A model generated the notes under the pieces. The model searched no databases and was not told the origin of the DNA. It saw only the letters and a list, made by a program, of their open reading frames with translations. A program made the translations under genes and the position numbers. Positions 1 through 9,850 of a stretch of 64,000 nucleotides of DNA are shown one piece after another. Every line of letters starts with the position of its first letter. The stretch's first letter is position 1. Source of the DNA: Streptomyces sp. NBC_00490 (lineage in GTDB: Bacteria; Actinomycetota; Actinomycetes; Streptomycetales; Streptomycetaceae); the NCBI RefSeq assembly GCF_036013645.1, contig NZ_CP107869.1, positions 9,920,001 through 9,984,000 on the forward strand. Reading direction: 5' to 3'.

Positions 1-78
1 GCGACTAGGTGCCCAGTTGATTAAGCGGTGGCCGTGTGCCACTTTCATCAGCACCGTTGATGAGAGGCGGTCGGCCCC

Positions 79-894
79 GTGTCGAGCAGGTCGAGCAGTG
101 GGTATCTGCGCTATGTCGCCCTGGGCGACAGTCATACCGAGGGTCTTGGGGACGGCGACGACGTCCGTGGTCTTCGGGGCTGGGCGGACCGGCTCGCCGA
201 GCAGGTCGCTCACCACAGCCCTGGCCTGCTCTACGCCAACCTCGCGGTGCGCGGCCGTAAGGCCGGTCAGGTGCGCGCCGAGCAGCTGGCTCCGGCTCTC
301 GCGATGCGGCCCGACCTCGCCACCGTGGTGGCCGGCGTCAACGACGTGCTGCGCCCGGGCTGTGACCTCGACGAGGTGGCCGGCCATGTCGAGGCGATGT
401 TCGCCGCGCTCACCGCGCAGGGCGCCACCGTTGCGACCCTCATGTTTCCCGATGTCGGGCGTATCACGCCGTTGGCCCGCCCGATCGGTCACCGTGTTCT
501 CGCACTCAACGCGCGCATCCGGGAGGCCGCCGGCCGCCACGGCGTGGTGGTGGCGGAGACGGCCGCGCACGCGGCGGCGACCGATCCGCGGTTGTGGAGT
601 GCTGACCGGCTGCACGCCGGCCCGCTGGGACACGCGCGCATCGCGGCTGCCGTGGCCCAGGCGCTCGGTCTGCCGGGCAGCGACGACAAGTGGTCCCTTC
701 CCCTGCCGGCCGAGGGGACAGACAGCTCTGTCTGGAGGACCGTGGGCGCCGAAGTGCGCTGGGCCGGCACCTTCCTCGGCCCCTGGGTCGGCCGCCGCCT
801 GCGTGGCCGCTCCTCCGGCGACGGCCGCCAGGCCAAGCGGCCGGCCCTGCTTCCGGTGGCCGCGTCCACCGGGGACGCCTCCTCAGCCGTATGA
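79..894 (+). CDS. SGNH/GDSL-family hydrolase
   Basis: This 271-residue protein has the four SGNH hydrolase blocks in order. They are GDSH near residue 16 (nucleophile Ser), the glycine of NLAVRG near residue 55, GVND near residue 86 (catalytic Asn), and the DRLH Asp/His pair near residue 178. Known relatives are esterases or lipases acting on small acyl esters; the substrate is not inferable here. No clear signal peptide is visible, so a cytoplasmic enzyme is likely. The GTG start is chosen because a GAGAGGCGG purine tract lies just upstream and the first block begins close to the N-terminus. The next gene starts 69 nt downstream on the same strand and may be co-transcribed. Confidence 0.9.
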   Translation: MSSRSSSGYLRYVALGDSHTEGLGDGDDVRGLRGWADRLAEQVAHHSPGLLYANLAVRGRKAGQVRAEQLAPALAMRPDLATVVAGVNDVLRPGCDLDEVAGHVEAMFAALTAQGATVATLMFPDVGRITPLARPIGHRVLALNARIREAAGRHGVVVAETAAHAAATDPRLWSADRLHAGPLGHARIAAAVAQALGLPGSDDKWSLPLPAEGTDSSVWRTVGAEVRWAGTFLGPWVGRRLRGRSSGDGRQAKRPALLPVAASTGDASSAV

Positions 895-963
895 GGCTCC
901 GCCCGCGACGACGCCGGCGGCTCCTCCTGCTGCACTTCTCTCTTCCTCGTACCGGAGCTGGCA

Positions 964-2259
964 ATGAGTAACGCCCACCCCTTCCGCGTCCTGCGCGTGA
1001 AGCGTCTGTGGACCGTCAACGGCGTGATCGTGGGCTTCGTGGCGCTGCTGTTCACGGTGTTCTACGTCGGCGCCAACATCGACCCCGCCGGTCACCTGCA
1101 CAAGCTGCCCGTCGGCCTGGTCAGCGCCGATGAGGGGGCGAAGATCGGTGGCAAGCAGACCGACCTCGGTGCACAGATCACCCAGTCGATCAAGAAGTCG
1201 TCCCAGGGCGGAGACAGGATCGACTGGAAGGTGATGGACGAGTCGGAGATGAAGGAGGAGCTGGGCAAGGGCAAGTTGTTCGGCGCGCTCGTCGTGCCTC
1301 GCGACTTCACCGCCACTGTGGCCGCCCTCACCGGCCCCGGGGTGGCCGGCAAGCCCGTCCGCCCGACACTCACCGTGCTGACCAACCAGTCCGCCGGCAG
1401 CGTGGGGTCGAGCATGGCGCGACAGGCCACGACGACGGCCGCGCAGGCGGCCTCCGCGCAGCTGGGTGAACAGCTGACCGCTCAGGCCGAGGCCGCGCAG
1501 GCCCAACTGCCCGCTGCCGCGCGCCTGCTGCTGGCCGACCCGGCCGTGGTGCAGATCGAGGACGGGCATCCGCTCGACTCGCACAGCGGCCTCGGTCTCA
1601 GTGCCTTCTACTACTCCCTCGTCCTCGTCGTCTGCGGCATGCTCGCCGCCAACGTCATCAGCGGCCAGGTGGACCACGCCCTCGGCTACACCCACAGCGA
1701 CATGGGCCCGCTGCGGATCCACAACCCGCTGCTGCGCGCGACTCGCGTCCAGACCCTGGCCATCGGTAGCACGCTCATGATCGGTCTGTCCCTGCTCATG
1801 GGCAGTCTGGCCCTGGCCGGTGCGGTGGGCATCATGGGCATGGACGCCTCTCACCTGCCCCTGCTGTGGCTCTTCTCCGTGTGCACGATCGCGGTTGTCG
1901 GCATCGGCGGGCTCGGACTGCTCGCTGTGTTCGGCACGCCGGGCATGCTGTTCATCACGATCTTCTACATCGCCATGGCGGTACCGACGTCCGGCGCCAC
2001 TGTCCCCCTCCAAGCGCTCCCCGGTTTCTACCGCGCCCTCGGCGAGTTCGAGCCCCTGCGCCAGGTCACGGGCGCCGTCCGCTCGATCCTCTACTACGAC
2101 GCCCAGGCTGACGCGGGTCTGACCCGGGGCTGGGTGATGCTGGGCGTGGGGCTCGCGGTCGCCGGCCTGTTCGGCTTCGGCGTGACCCGGTTCTACGACC
2201 GCAAGGGACTCCATCGCATTCCCGCCGACGAGGAACCGCAGCCGGTCCTCGCTCGCTGA
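964..2259 (+). CDS. DUF3533 / YhgE-Pip-like ABC-2-type membrane protein
   Basis: The 431-residue protein has one N-terminal membrane segment (about residues 17-37). A long extracytoplasmic region of roughly 170 residues follows, then a C-terminal block of about five membrane helices from residue 215. This is the arrangement of DUF3533 and YhgE/Pip proteins, which belong to the ABC-2 permease superfamily. No ATPase gene is adjacent, so a stand-alone or accessory export role is inferred only from the family. A conserved-looking VGLVSADEGA stretch follows the first helix, as is usual in the family. The start is the first ATG after the upstream hydrolase gene. Confidence 0.82.
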   Translation: MSNAHPFRVLRVKRLWTVNGVIVGFVALLFTVFYVGANIDPAGHLHKLPVGLVSADEGAKIGGKQTDLGAQITQSIKKSSQGGDRIDWKVMDESEMKEELGKGKLFGALVVPRDFTATVAALTGPGVAGKPVRPTLTVLTNQSAGSVGSSMARQATTTAAQAASAQLGEQLTAQAEAAQAQLPAAARLLLADPAVVQIEDGHPLDSHSGLGLSAFYYSLVLVVCGMLAANVISGQVDHALGYTHSDMGPLRIHNPLLRATRVQTLAIGSTLMIGLSLLMGSLALAGAVGIMGMDASHLPLLWLFSVCTIAVVGIGGLGLLAVFGTPGMLFITIFYIAMAVPTSGATVPLQALPGFYRALGEFEPLRQVTGAVRSILYYDAQADAGLTRGWVMLGVGLAVAGLFGFGVTRFYDRKGLHRIPADEEPQPVLAR

Positions 2260-2321
2260 TGTCGTCGGCAGGAAAGGGCCTGTGAACTGGGGCCATTCCC
2301 CTCACCGAGCGACACCAGGTA

Positions 2322-3158
2322 GTGATCAACAATAATGGGGTGAAACATGGTGGGCTGATCGAGCATGCTGGCTCGGTGCAGCATTATGAAGAACAGCCGT
2401 TGTCCGGTGGGAACGTCAGCGCTGGTGTGGTCCGCGTCGGAGACACCGTTCGTCGCCCGAGCGGGCCGTGGACTCCCGCAGTGCACGCCTTGCTGACCCA
2501 TCTGTACGAGGTGGGGTTCCGGGCGGCGCCTCGTCCACTGGGCATCGACGACCAGGGCCGTGAAGTCCTGACCTTCATGCACGGCCACGTGGTCTGGCCC
2601 GATCGGTTTTCTCTGCTCGAGTCCGCTCGGAACCTGGCCGGGGTGGCAGGGCTGATCCGGGACTTCCACGATGCCGTGCAGGGCTTCACACCACCGGCTG
2701 ACGCGCACTGGCAGGTGTTGATCCCTGCCGAGGACAGCGACATCATCGCCCATCACGATCTGGCCCCGTGGAACCTCGTGGCCGGCGACGAGGGCCAGTG
2801 GGCCTTCATCGACTGGGACACCGCCGGCCCCGGTTCCCGCCTGTGGGACGTCGCGTATGCCATGCACGGGTTCATTCCGCTGTCCGCTCATCCGGACTGG
2901 CAAGCCCCCGACGCCGCAGACCGGCTGCGCGTCTTCGCCGACGCCTACGGCCTCGACGAAGACGAACGCCGGCGGCTGGTCCCTCTGCTCGGACGCCGAA
3001 CGCGATCCATGCACGACTTCCTGCGCGAGCAAGCCGCCCGGGGTGTCCAGCCCTGGGCAACCCTGTGGACCGAAGGCCACGGCGACGCCTGGCGAAACGA
3101 TGCCGAATACATCGAGCAGCGCGAAGACCAGTGGAAGCACGCCCTGCTCGGCGATTGA
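2322..3158 (+). CDS. aminoglycoside-phosphotransferase-fold kinase (APH family)
   Basis: The protein has the APH kinase catalytic loop HHDLAPWNLV near residue 147, where Asp is the catalytic base and Asn binds Mg. The second metal-binding motif, FIDWDTAG, follows about 20 residues later. The N-terminal lobe is short and begins with a GTG codon and a basic, histidine-containing segment. The family phosphorylates small hydroxylated molecules, including antibiotics, choline-like compounds and sugars. No resistance specificity can be assigned. A WDVAY motif after the DWD block is typical of Actinobacterial members. The start could lie a few codons later because no strong ribosome-binding site is visible. 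Confidence 0.85.
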   Translation: MINNNGVKHGGLIEHAGSVQHYEEQPLSGGNVSAGVVRVGDTVRRPSGPWTPAVHALLTHLYEVGFRAAPRPLGIDDQGREVLTFMHGHVVWPDRFSLLESARNLAGVAGLIRDFHDAVQGFTPPADAHWQVLIPAEDSDIIAHHDLAPWNLVAGDEGQWAFIDWDTAGPGSRLWDVAYAMHGFIPLSAHPDWQAPDAADRLRVFADAYGLDEDERRRLVPLLGRRTRSMHDFLREQAARGVQPWATLWTEGHGDAWRNDAEYIEQREDQWKHALLGD

Positions 3159-3475
3159 TGCCGTCTCCGACTGTCTGATCGTTGTTCGGTACATCGGGCG
3201 AGCTGATCTGACGGATGCCGAGTGAGAGCGGCATCGGCTACACGGCAAGGGAACGATCCCGATCACATTCGAGAACTCGGGGTAGAGCCGGACCATGCTG
3301 CCTTCCGTCCACACCTGGTCGTCGCTCAAGCCGTGCGCGGCCGGCCCTTCCTCCAGCGTCACACCCTGAAAGCGCAGCGCGTTCCGCCCACCCGACATCC
3401 AGTCACGGCGCTATGGGTGGACCGACTTCTCACTCACCCGTAACTCCCGGGCATTGCACGGGACTTTCACGTTCT
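3159..3475. other. intergenic region with coding-like minus-strand patch
   Basis: No intact gene is seen here. On the minus strand, roughly 3240-3398, translation gives a well-composed stretch (GVTLEEGPAAHGLSDDQVW and following residues) that looks like the start of a protein. It runs out without recognisable domains. It may be a remnant of an unknown gene. Confidence 0.3.
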
Positions 3476-3517
3476 CCCCGAAGAGGTGAGTGGCCCCGCA
3501 TGCGTACCTCTTCGGGG
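3476..3517. terminator. inverted repeat downstream of the glucarate operon
   Basis: CCCCGAAGAGGT (3476-3487) pairs perfectly with ACCTCTTCGGGG (3506-3517) across an 18-nt loop. It lies about 45 nt past the stop codon of the glucarate dehydratase gene and between converging transcription units. A terminator is the simplest reading, although no U-run is present. Confidence 0.55.
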
Positions 3518-3561
3518 CGCGCTCACCAGGACCGAACGCAGGCGGTTCCGGAAACAGTCGC

Positions 3562-4896
3562 CTACCGGACCAGGCAGGGGCGCGTGCTGTCGAACTTCCA
3601 GTCAGGAATGAGGTATTGCATCGTGACGGCATCGTCGCGGGCCCCCAACTTCTTTTCCTGGTAGAGGTCGTGGGCTGCGAGGAGTCGGTCCATGTCGAGG
3701 TGGACGCCCAGCCCCGGCGCGTCGGGGACCGCGATCTCGCCATCGGTGATGAGCGGTGGGGCGGTGGTGAGGCGTTCCAGTCCTTCCTGCCAGATCCAGT
3801 GGGTGTCCAGGGCGTTGTACTCGCCGGGGGCCGCGGCGCCGCAGTGGGTCACCATGGCCAGGGAGATGTCGAAGTGGTTGTTGGAGTGGCAGCCCCAGGT
3901 CAGTCCCATCGCGTTGCACAGCTGTGCCACCCGGACGGAGCCCTGCATGGTCCAGAAGTGTGGGTCGGCGAGCGGGATGGAGACCGACTGGAGGGCCAGG
4001 GCGTGGGTCATCTGACGCCAGTCGGTGGCGATCATGTTGGTCGCGGTGGGAAGGCCGGTGGCGCGGCGGAACTCGGCGAGGATCTCCCGTCCGGAGTAGC
4101 CGTCCTCGGCTCCGCAGGGGTCCTCGGCGTAGGCGAGCGTGTCGACCAGCGGACGGCATAGTTCGATCGCTTCGCGCAGTGACCATGCGCCGTTCGGGTC
4201 GAGGGTGATGCGGGCCTCGGGGAAGCGGTTCTTGAGGGCTCGTACGGCCGCGACCTCCTCGGCGCCGTTGAGGACGCCCCCCTTGAGCTTGAAGTCCCGG
4301 AATCCGTAGTGGTCGTAGGCCGCTTCGGCCTGACGGACGATCGCCTCGGGGGTGAGGGCCTCCTCGTGGCGGACCCGGTACCACTCGACGGGGGAGTGGG
4401 GTTCGCGGACGTACTCCAGGTCGGTCCGGTCTGGGTTGCCCACGTAGAAGAGGTAGCCCAGCACCCGTACGGAGTCCCGCTGTTGCCCGTCGCCCAGGAG
4501 CGCCGCGACGGGCACGTCGAGGTGCTGTCCGAGCAGGTCGAGCAGGGCGGACTCGATGGCGGTGACCGTGTGGACGGTGGTGCGCAGGTCGAAGGTCTGG
4601 GCGCCCCGTCCGCCGGTGTCGCGGTCGGCGAACCGGTCGCCGATGTGGCGCAGGACGCGCTTGTAGTCGCCCACCTTCGCGCCGACGACCAGCGGTTCGG
4701 CGTCGCGCAGCGTCTGCGTGATCTTCTCCCCACCGGGTACTTCGCCCAGTCCGGTGCGTCCCTCGGAGTCGGTGAGGACGACGATGTTGCGGGTGAAGTA
4801 GGGGCCGTGGGCGCCGGAGAGGTTCAGCTCCATGCTGTCCCGGCCTGCGACCGGGTAGACGGAGAACGCCGTGACGGTCGGCTGTCCGATACTCAT
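3562..4896 (-). CDS. gudD: D-glucarate dehydratase
   Basis: The 444-residue protein is an enolase-superfamily dehydratase that converts D-glucarate to 5-keto-4-deoxy-D-glucarate. Visible active-site elements are the FKLKGG KxK motif near residue 206 and the metal ligands in DPNG, EDP and ATNM. The His of CHSNNHFD acts as general base near residue 339. Length and motif order match bacterial glucarate dehydratases rather than galactarate or mandelate enzymes. The ATG at 4896 is preceded by GAAGGA at good spacing. It is the last gene of the minus-strand set kdgD-gntP-gudD, 67 nt after the transporter. Confidence 0.93.
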   Translation of the reverse strand: MSIGQPTVTAFSVYPVAGRDSMELNLSGAHGPYFTRNIVVLTDSEGRTGLGEVPGGEKITQTLRDAEPLVVGAKVGDYKRVLRHIGDRFADRDTGGRGAQTFDLRTTVHTVTAIESALLDLLGQHLDVPVAALLGDGQQRDSVRVLGYLFYVGNPDRTDLEYVREPHSPVEWYRVRHEEALTPEAIVRQAEAAYDHYGFRDFKLKGGVLNGAEEVAAVRALKNRFPEARITLDPNGAWSLREAIELCRPLVDTLAYAEDPCGAEDGYSGREILAEFRRATGLPTATNMIATDWRQMTHALALQSVSIPLADPHFWTMQGSVRVAQLCNAMGLTWGCHSNNHFDISLAMVTHCGAAAPGEYNALDTHWIWQEGLERLTTAPPLITDGEIAVPDAPGLGVHLDMDRLLAAHDLYQEKKLGARDDAVTMQYLIPDWKFDSTRPCLVR

Positions 4897-4963
4897 CGGG
4901 TGTGTCCTTCTGCGGGGGAGAGGGTGCGGGTGATCAGAGGTTGCCGGTTCAGGGGGGTGCGGT

Positions 4964-6301
4964 TCAGAGGTTGAGGATGTCGAGGGCCCACTCGGCCGCC
5001 AGGACGCCGCCCAGGCCGAGAACGGCGAGCACCGTCGTGTAGGTGGTGCGGACCTTGATCGCCTCGACGACGGAGAGGTTGAAGTACTCCTTGAACAGCC
5101 AGAATCCGGGGTCGTTGACGTGGGAGCACGCGATGGAACCGCAGGCGACGGCGAGCACCATGATCTCCGGGTGGACCCCGCTGCCCGCCAGGAGCGGCAG
5201 CACCACGCCGGAGGCCGTGACGACGGCGACCGTCGCCGAGCCGAGCGCGATGCGGAGGATGACGGCGACGAGCCAGGCAAGGATGATCGGTGAGATGGAC
5301 CAGCCGTCCGTGGCGTCCTTGATGTAGTCGGAGATGCCGCCTTCGACGAGGACGTTCTTGAAGGCCCCGCCGGCGCCGATCACCAGAAGGATCATTGCCA
5401 TCGCCTTGGCCGCCGAGGTGCAGGAGGCGCCGACGTCGTCCAGGCTGCGGCCGATCCGCGGTCCGAATGCCCACGCCGCCAGGCAGAGGGTCAGCAGCAA
5501 CGCGATCGGGGCCGAGCCGATGAAGGCGACGGTGTGCAGGAGCGGGCTCTCGGTGGAGGTGGCCATGTCGGTCACGGCGGCGGCCACGATCAGCACCACG
5601 GGGAAGAGCGCCACGAACAGCGACCAACCCAGCCCGGGCATCTCCTCGTCGGTGAACTCGCGTTCGCTGACCAGTCCCTTGGGGATGGAAGGGTTCATCG
5701 CTTTGATGAAAGGAAGACGAGGCCAGGTCAGGGCGATGAGCGCACCGGCGGGAACGGCTATGAACAGGCCGTAGAACAACGTGAGTCCGACGGAGGCGTG
5801 GAAGGTCGCGGCGACCGCGGTGGGGCCGGGGTGCGGCGGCAGGAAGCTGTGCATGGTGGACAGGGCGATGGACATCGGCAGGCCGACCCACAGCAGTTTC
5901 GTTCCGGTGACCCTGACCAGGGTGAAGGCTATGGGCACCACGATGATGAACGCGACCTCGTAGAACATGGTCACGCCGATCAGCATGGACGTGACCACCA
6001 TGGCCACCTGGACCCCGCGGGGGCCGAAGGCGTCCAGGAGCTTGCCGGCTATGCGCTGAGCGGCGCCCGAGTCCCCCATGATGCGGCCGACCATGGCACC
6101 GAGTCCGATGGTGAGCATGGTGTCGCCGATCTGGTCCCCGATGCCTTCGGAGAGGACGTCCGGGATGGTCGCCACCGGGATTCCCCGGACCAGTGCGACG
6201 CCGACCGCCACGAGCAGGAGGGCTGCGAAGCCGTTGACTTTCAGCTTGGTCATGAGGAGCAGCAGAATCAGAACACTGATCCCGACTACGAGTATGGGCA
6301 T
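4964..6301 (-). CDS. GntP-family gluconate/sugar-acid:H+ symporter
   Basis: The 445-residue protein has about a dozen hydrophobic helices. Family-typical stretches include the N-terminal hydrophobic run, the [15 protein letters not shown] segment, the [11 protein letters not shown] motif and the C-terminal [16 protein letters not shown] block. GntP permeases import gluconate and related aldonic or aldaric acids. The flanking glucarate dehydratase and ketodeoxyglucarate dehydratase genes make D-glucarate (or galactarate) the likely substrate. A 120-nt gap separates it from kdgD, so it may have some independent expression. Confidence 0.92.
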   Translation of the reverse strand: MPILVVGISVLILLLLMTKLKVNGFAALLLVAVGVALVRGIPVATIPDVLSEGIGDQIGDTMLTIGLGAMVGRIMGDSGAAQRIAGKLLDAFGPRGVQVAMVVTSMLIGVTMFYEVAFIIVVPIAFTLVRVTGTKLLWVGLPMSIALSTMHSFLPPHPGPTAVAATFHASVGLTLFYGLFIAVPAGALIALTWPRLPFIKAMNPSIPKGLVSEREFTDEEMPGLGWSLFVALFPVVLIVAAAVTDMATSTESPLLHTVAFIGSAPIALLLTLCLAAWAFGPRIGRSLDDVGASCTSAAKAMAMILLVIGAGGAFKNVLVEGGISDYIKDATDGWSISPIILAWLVAVILRIALGSATVAVVTASGVVLPLLAGSGVHPEIMVLAVACGSIACSHVNDPGFWLFKEYFNLSVVEAIKVRTTYTTVLAVLGLGGVLAAEWALDILNL

Positions 6302-6421
6302 GACAGTTCCCCTTTGAACTGTTGGCTGGGCAGTCGGACGCTCCGTCGGCGGAAGGCTGAGGGCAGTGGCGCGTGGCAGAGCCGAGGAGGAGCGGCCGGG
6401 CTCGAGAGGTGACCGGGTTCG

Positions 6422-7381
6422 TCAAGCGGGTCGTCGTACGGCGCCGACCAGGCTCAGTCCGTGGTCGAGCACCTTCTCCAGATCGGCGAGGTCGGCCGGG
6501 CCGGGGTCGGTGAGCGGGGCGCGCACCGGGCCGACCGGGAGGCCGCGCAGCCGGGCGGCGGCCTTGACCAGGGAGACGGCGTAACCCGGCACCCGGTCGC
6601 GCAGTTCGACCAGCGGGACGTAGAACTCGCGTAGGAGTGTGGTCACGCCCGCGTCGTCCCGGTCCCGCAGAGCGGCGAAGAAGGCGTTCGCGATCTCGGG
6701 TGCGAAGGCGTGGACGGCCGAGGAGTAGGCGGGCACGCCGACGGTGGCGTAGGCGCGGGCCTGGATCTCGGCGGTAGAGGCGCCGTTGAAGAAGAGGAAG
6801 CCGTCGGGCGCGGCCAGTGTGAGGCGTTGGAGTCGGTCGAGGTCGCTGTGTCCGTCCTTGAGGCCGATGACGGTGGGGATGTGTGCGATCCGGCGCAGGC
6901 TGTCGGCGGTGAAGGCGACTTGACCGCGCTGGTATGCGATGAGTGGCAGCCGGGTGCCGTCGGCGATGTGGCGCAGCTGCTCCACCAGTCCGTCCTGTGG
7001 GGCACCGACCAGGTAGTGGGGCAGTACCAGGGCGGCGTCCGCACCGGCTTCCTCCGCGATACGGGCGAAGCGCAGCGCCTGTGCCCAGCCGTAGCCGATG
7101 CCGGCGACCACCGGCAACCGCCCGTCGGCGATCTCGACCGTGGTCCGCACGACAGCCCGGTACTCGTCCTCGTCCAGCGAGAAGAACTCCCCGGTCCCGC
7201 AGGCCGGGAACACCGCGCCGGGTGCGCTTGTCAACCGGTCGGCCAGGTATGCCCGGTAGGCGTCCAGGTCGAGGCCGCCGTCGTCCCGGAAGCTCGTGAG
7301 GGGGAAGGACAGTACCCCGCTCGCCATTCCCGCACGGAGCCGCTGGACGACCGCCGCGGCCTCGGTGCTGATTGCTGTCAT
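6422..7381 (-). CDS. kdgD: 5-dehydro-4-deoxyglucarate dehydratase
   Basis: This 319-residue protein of the DapA/NAL class-I aldolase superfamily converts 5-keto-4-deoxyglucarate to 2-oxoglutarate semialdehyde, with loss of water and CO2. The FPACGTGEFFSL block binds the carboxylate. The Tyr of AYQRG and the Schiff-base Lys of GLKDGHSD are both visible. It directly follows gudD in the pathway and is the first gene of the minus-strand operon facing the IclR regulator. No semialdehyde dehydrogenase that would complete the route to 2-oxoglutarate lies in this window. Confidence 0.93.
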   Translation of the reverse strand: MTAISTEAAAVVQRLRAGMASGVLSFPLTSFRDDGGLDLDAYRAYLADRLTSAPGAVFPACGTGEFFSLDEDEYRAVVRTTVEIADGRLPVVAGIGYGWAQALRFARIAEEAGADAALVLPHYLVGAPQDGLVEQLRHIADGTRLPLIAYQRGQVAFTADSLRRIAHIPTVIGLKDGHSDLDRLQRLTLAAPDGFLFFNGASTAEIQARAYATVGVPAYSSAVHAFAPEIANAFFAALRDRDDAGVTTLLREFYVPLVELRDRVPGYAVSLVKAAARLRGLPVGPVRAPLTDPGPADLADLEKVLDHGLSLVGAVRRPA

Positions 7382-7397
7382 GCCTGCCGCCTGTCCC

Positions 7398-7428
7398 TGT
7401 ATGCAGATGCTGTCTATGTATGCAGATG
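7398..7428. promoter_or_regulatory. direct repeat, candidate IclR operator
   Basis: TGTATGCAGATG occurs twice exactly (7398-7409 and 7417-7428), 19 nt apart. The pair lies 17-47 nt upstream of the kdgD start and about 70 nt before the divergent IclR gene. The region is AT-richer than its surroundings. Two-turn-spaced repeats in a divergent promoter suit an autoregulated IclR repressor, but binding is inferred. Confidence 0.6.
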
Positions 7429-7500
7429 GAGGCTAGGACCATGAACCCGATGGGTCAATGGGTGCGCAGCCACGAATAGCCGCGGAATTACGATGAGCGC

Positions 7501-8289
7501 ATGTCAGAGACGAGAGGCGTTCGCGGGGTGAAGTCAGCGGCCCGGACCGTCGTGCTGCTCGAACTCCTCGCCGAGCGGGGTGAGCAGCCGTCGCGCCTGG
7601 ATCAACTCGCGGAGGAGCTCGGTGTGCCGCGCAGCAGCATGTACCAACTGCTCCAGACCCTCGTCGAATGCGGCTGGGTCCGCACCGATGCCACCGGCTC
7701 CCTCTACGGCATCGGCATCCGCGCGCTGCTCACCGGCACCAGCTACCTCGACGGCGACCGGCGCATCCGCCTGGTCCGCCCGTACCTCGACGAGGCGTCG
7801 GACGCGCTCGGCGAGACGATCCACATGGCACGACTCGACGGCACGGACGTCGTCTACCTCGCCACCCGCGAGTCCCACGAGTACCTGCGCACCATCAGCC
7901 GGGTCGGCCGTCGCGTCCCGGCCCATGCGGGCGCGCTGGGCAAGGCGTTGCTCGCCGAGCGCGCCGACGACGAACTTCCGTTCACCGACGGGCAGTTGAC
8001 CATCCTCACGAAGAACACGCACGCCGACCGCGCCGCACTGCTCGCCGACCTGTCCCAGGTCCGCGAGCGCGGCTACTCCATCGACCGCGAGGAGACAGTG
8101 CCCGGTATCGCCGGCTTCGGATTCGCCCTGCGGTACGACACACCGGCCACCGATGCCATCAGTTGCTCGGTGCCGGTGGCCCGGTTGACCAGGGAACACG
8201 AGGCCCACATCATCTCCGTGATGCAGGAGATGCGAGCGAAGATCGAAACCCGCCTGCCGCCCGTCTCCGGCGTACCCGACTGGCGCTGA
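7501..8289 (+). CDS. IclR-family transcriptional regulator (glucarate locus)
   Basis: The N-terminal winged helix-turn-helix (about residues 8-70, with LDQLAEELGVPRSSMYQLL) is followed by the IclR effector domain. The effector domain shows HMARLDGTDVVYLA, RVPAHAGALGKALLA and a GYSIDREE segment. Its position divergent from kdgD-gntP-gudD, 119 nt away, makes it the likely local regulator responding to a sugar acid or its keto intermediate. The family contains both activators and repressors. The ATG start places the HTH at the usual distance. Confidence 0.92.
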   Translation: MSETRGVRGVKSAARTVVLLELLAERGEQPSRLDQLAEELGVPRSSMYQLLQTLVECGWVRTDATGSLYGIGIRALLTGTSYLDGDRRIRLVRPYLDEASDALGETIHMARLDGTDVVYLATRESHEYLRTISRVGRRVPAHAGALGKALLAERADDELPFTDGQLTILTKNTHADRAALLADLSQVRERGYSIDREETVPGIAGFGFALRYDTPATDAISCSVPVARLTREHEAHIISVMQEMRAKIETRLPPVSGVPDWR

Positions 8290-8506
8290 GGCCGCGGGCA
8301 TACGCCCAACTCTTCGTCGTTGAACGGCCGGCGTTCCACCGACCGGACACTCACCCGCAGTTCCTTCGCTGCCGACGCGGCCGGTCGGGCCACGACTCCA
8401 GCCCCTCCCGCACCACACACTTCCGCTCATGTTGTGCACCTTCTTGATGGTGGTCATTGGACGGCCTAACTTCATGGTGTCCTTCCCCCGCTCAAGGGAG
8501 AGCGCG

Positions 8507-9850
8507 ATGCCCCCGGCTCCCACCGCGTCAGAACGCACCCTTCAACTCCGCCGAGTCGCCCTCTCCGGCATGCTCGGCACCGCCGTGGAGTTCTACGACT
8601 TCCTCGTCTACGGCACCGTCGCCGCGCTCGTCTTCGGCGAACTGTTCTTCCCCGGCGCCGACCCCGCAGTGGGCACGATCGCCGCGTTCGGCACCTTCGC
8701 CGCCGGCTATGTGGCCCGCCCGATAGGCGGCATCGTCTTCGGCCACTTCGGCGACCGCCTCGGCCGCAAGAACATGCTGCTGCTCACCATGGGCCTGATG
8801 GGCGGTGCCAGCTTCCTCATCGGCATGCTGCCCACGTACGACACCGCCGGTGTCTGGGCCCCGGTCCTGCTGATCACCCTGCGCGTGGTGCAGGGCATCG
8901 CCATCGGCGGTGAGTGGGGCGGCGCGACCCTGATGGTCGTGGAGCACGCGGGCGAGCGCCGCCGCGGCCTGTGGTCGAGCTTCACCCAGATGGGAGCCCC
9001 GCTCGGCTCCCTGATCTCCGCCTCCGTGGTCGCCCTGGTCTCCACCCTCCCCAAGGACCAGTTCGCGGCCTGGGGCTGGCGCGTGCCGTTCCTGCTGAGC
9101 GTGCTGCTGCTCGGCGTCGGCCTGTTCGTCCGCCTCAAGGTGGTCGAGAGCCCGCTGTTCGCCGAGGTGAAGAAGGACCGCGCCGAGTCGAGGCTCCCCA
9201 TCCTCGACGTCCTGCGCCGCCCGAAGCCCGTGCTGCTGGCCTGCGGTGTCGGCATCGGCGCCTTCACCGCCCAGTCCCTGCTGACCAGTTACCTGATCGC
9301 GTACGCCACCGGCATCGGCTATCCCCGCCCACAGGTCCTCACCGCGCTCACCGTCTCGGCCGCGGTCGCCCTGGTGGTCCTGCCCTGCGCGTCCGCGCTC
9401 TCCGACCGGATCGGCCGCCGCCCGGTCGTCCTCACCGGCGCGATCCTGTCCGCGGCCACCGCCTTCCCCGTCCTCGCGCTGGTCGACTCCAGGTCGTCGG
9501 GAGCCCTGATCCTGGCCGTCGTCATCGGCCACGGCATCTCCCAGTCGCTGATGTACGGCCCGCTGGGCGCCCTGTTCAGCGAGATGTTCGGCACCAAGGT
9601 CCGCTACACCGGCGCCTCCCTCGGCTACCAGGGCGCCACCCTCGTCGGCGCCGGCTTCTCCCCGTTGATCGCCGGCAGCCTGGTCGCGAGCAGCGGCAAC
9701 GGCACCCCCGTCGCCCTCCTGCTGTGCGGCGGCTCGCTGATCACCGCGCTGACGGTGTGGTTCGTCCGCGAGACAAGCCGTACCTCGCTCGGCGACGAAC
9801 CCACCCCGAAACTCCCCACCACCCCCCACACGGAGGAGATCACCGCATGA
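8507..9850 (+). CDS. MFS transporter, metabolite:H+ symporter (MHS) type
   Basis: The 447-residue permease has about 12 membrane segments. MHS-family hallmarks are visible: the GTAVEFYDFLVYG opening, FGHFGDRLGRKN between helices 2 and 3, and GIAIGGEWGGA in helix 4. MHS members carry citrate, shikimate, proline or aromatic acids; the substrate is not clear here. The ATG at 8507 is chosen because AAGGGAG lies six nt upstream and homologues start near this point. Upstream in-frame codons would add an unlikely 26-residue leader. The stop codon overlaps the start of the next gene (ATGA), indicating coupled translation with the exported hydrolase. Confidence 0.9.
   Translation: MPPAPTASERTLQLRRVALSGMLGTAVEFYDFLVYGTVAALVFGELFFPGADPAVGTIAAFGTFAAGYVARPIGGIVFGHFGDRLGRKNMLLLTMGLMGGASFLIGMLPTYDTAGVWAPVLLITLRVVQGIAIGGEWGGATLMVVEHAGERRRGLWSSFTQMGAPLGSLISASVVALVSTLPKDQFAAWGWRVPFLLSVLLLGVGLFVRLKVVESPLFAEVKKDRAESRLPILDVLRRPKPVLLACGVGIGAFTAQSLLTSYLIAYATGIGYPRPQVLTALTVSAAVALVVLPCASALSDRIGRRPVVLTGAILSAATAFPVLALVDSRSSGALILAVVIGHGISQSLMYGPLGALFSEMFGTKVRYTGASLGYQGATLVGAGFSPLIAGSLVASSGNGTPVALLLCGGSLITALTVWFVRETSRTSLGDEPTPKLPTTPHTEEITA

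Noticed and set aside
17..967. Long plus-strand frame overlapping the SGNH hydrolase
   Set aside because: Arg/Pro/Ser-rich, low-complexity translation typical of an out-of-frame shadow in GC-rich DNA; the hydrolase frame carries all catalytic motifs.
4893..7442. 849-codon minus-strand frame across gntP and kdgD
   Set aside because: It is a shadow rich in Arg, Gly and Pro with no domain; the real genes are in another frame.
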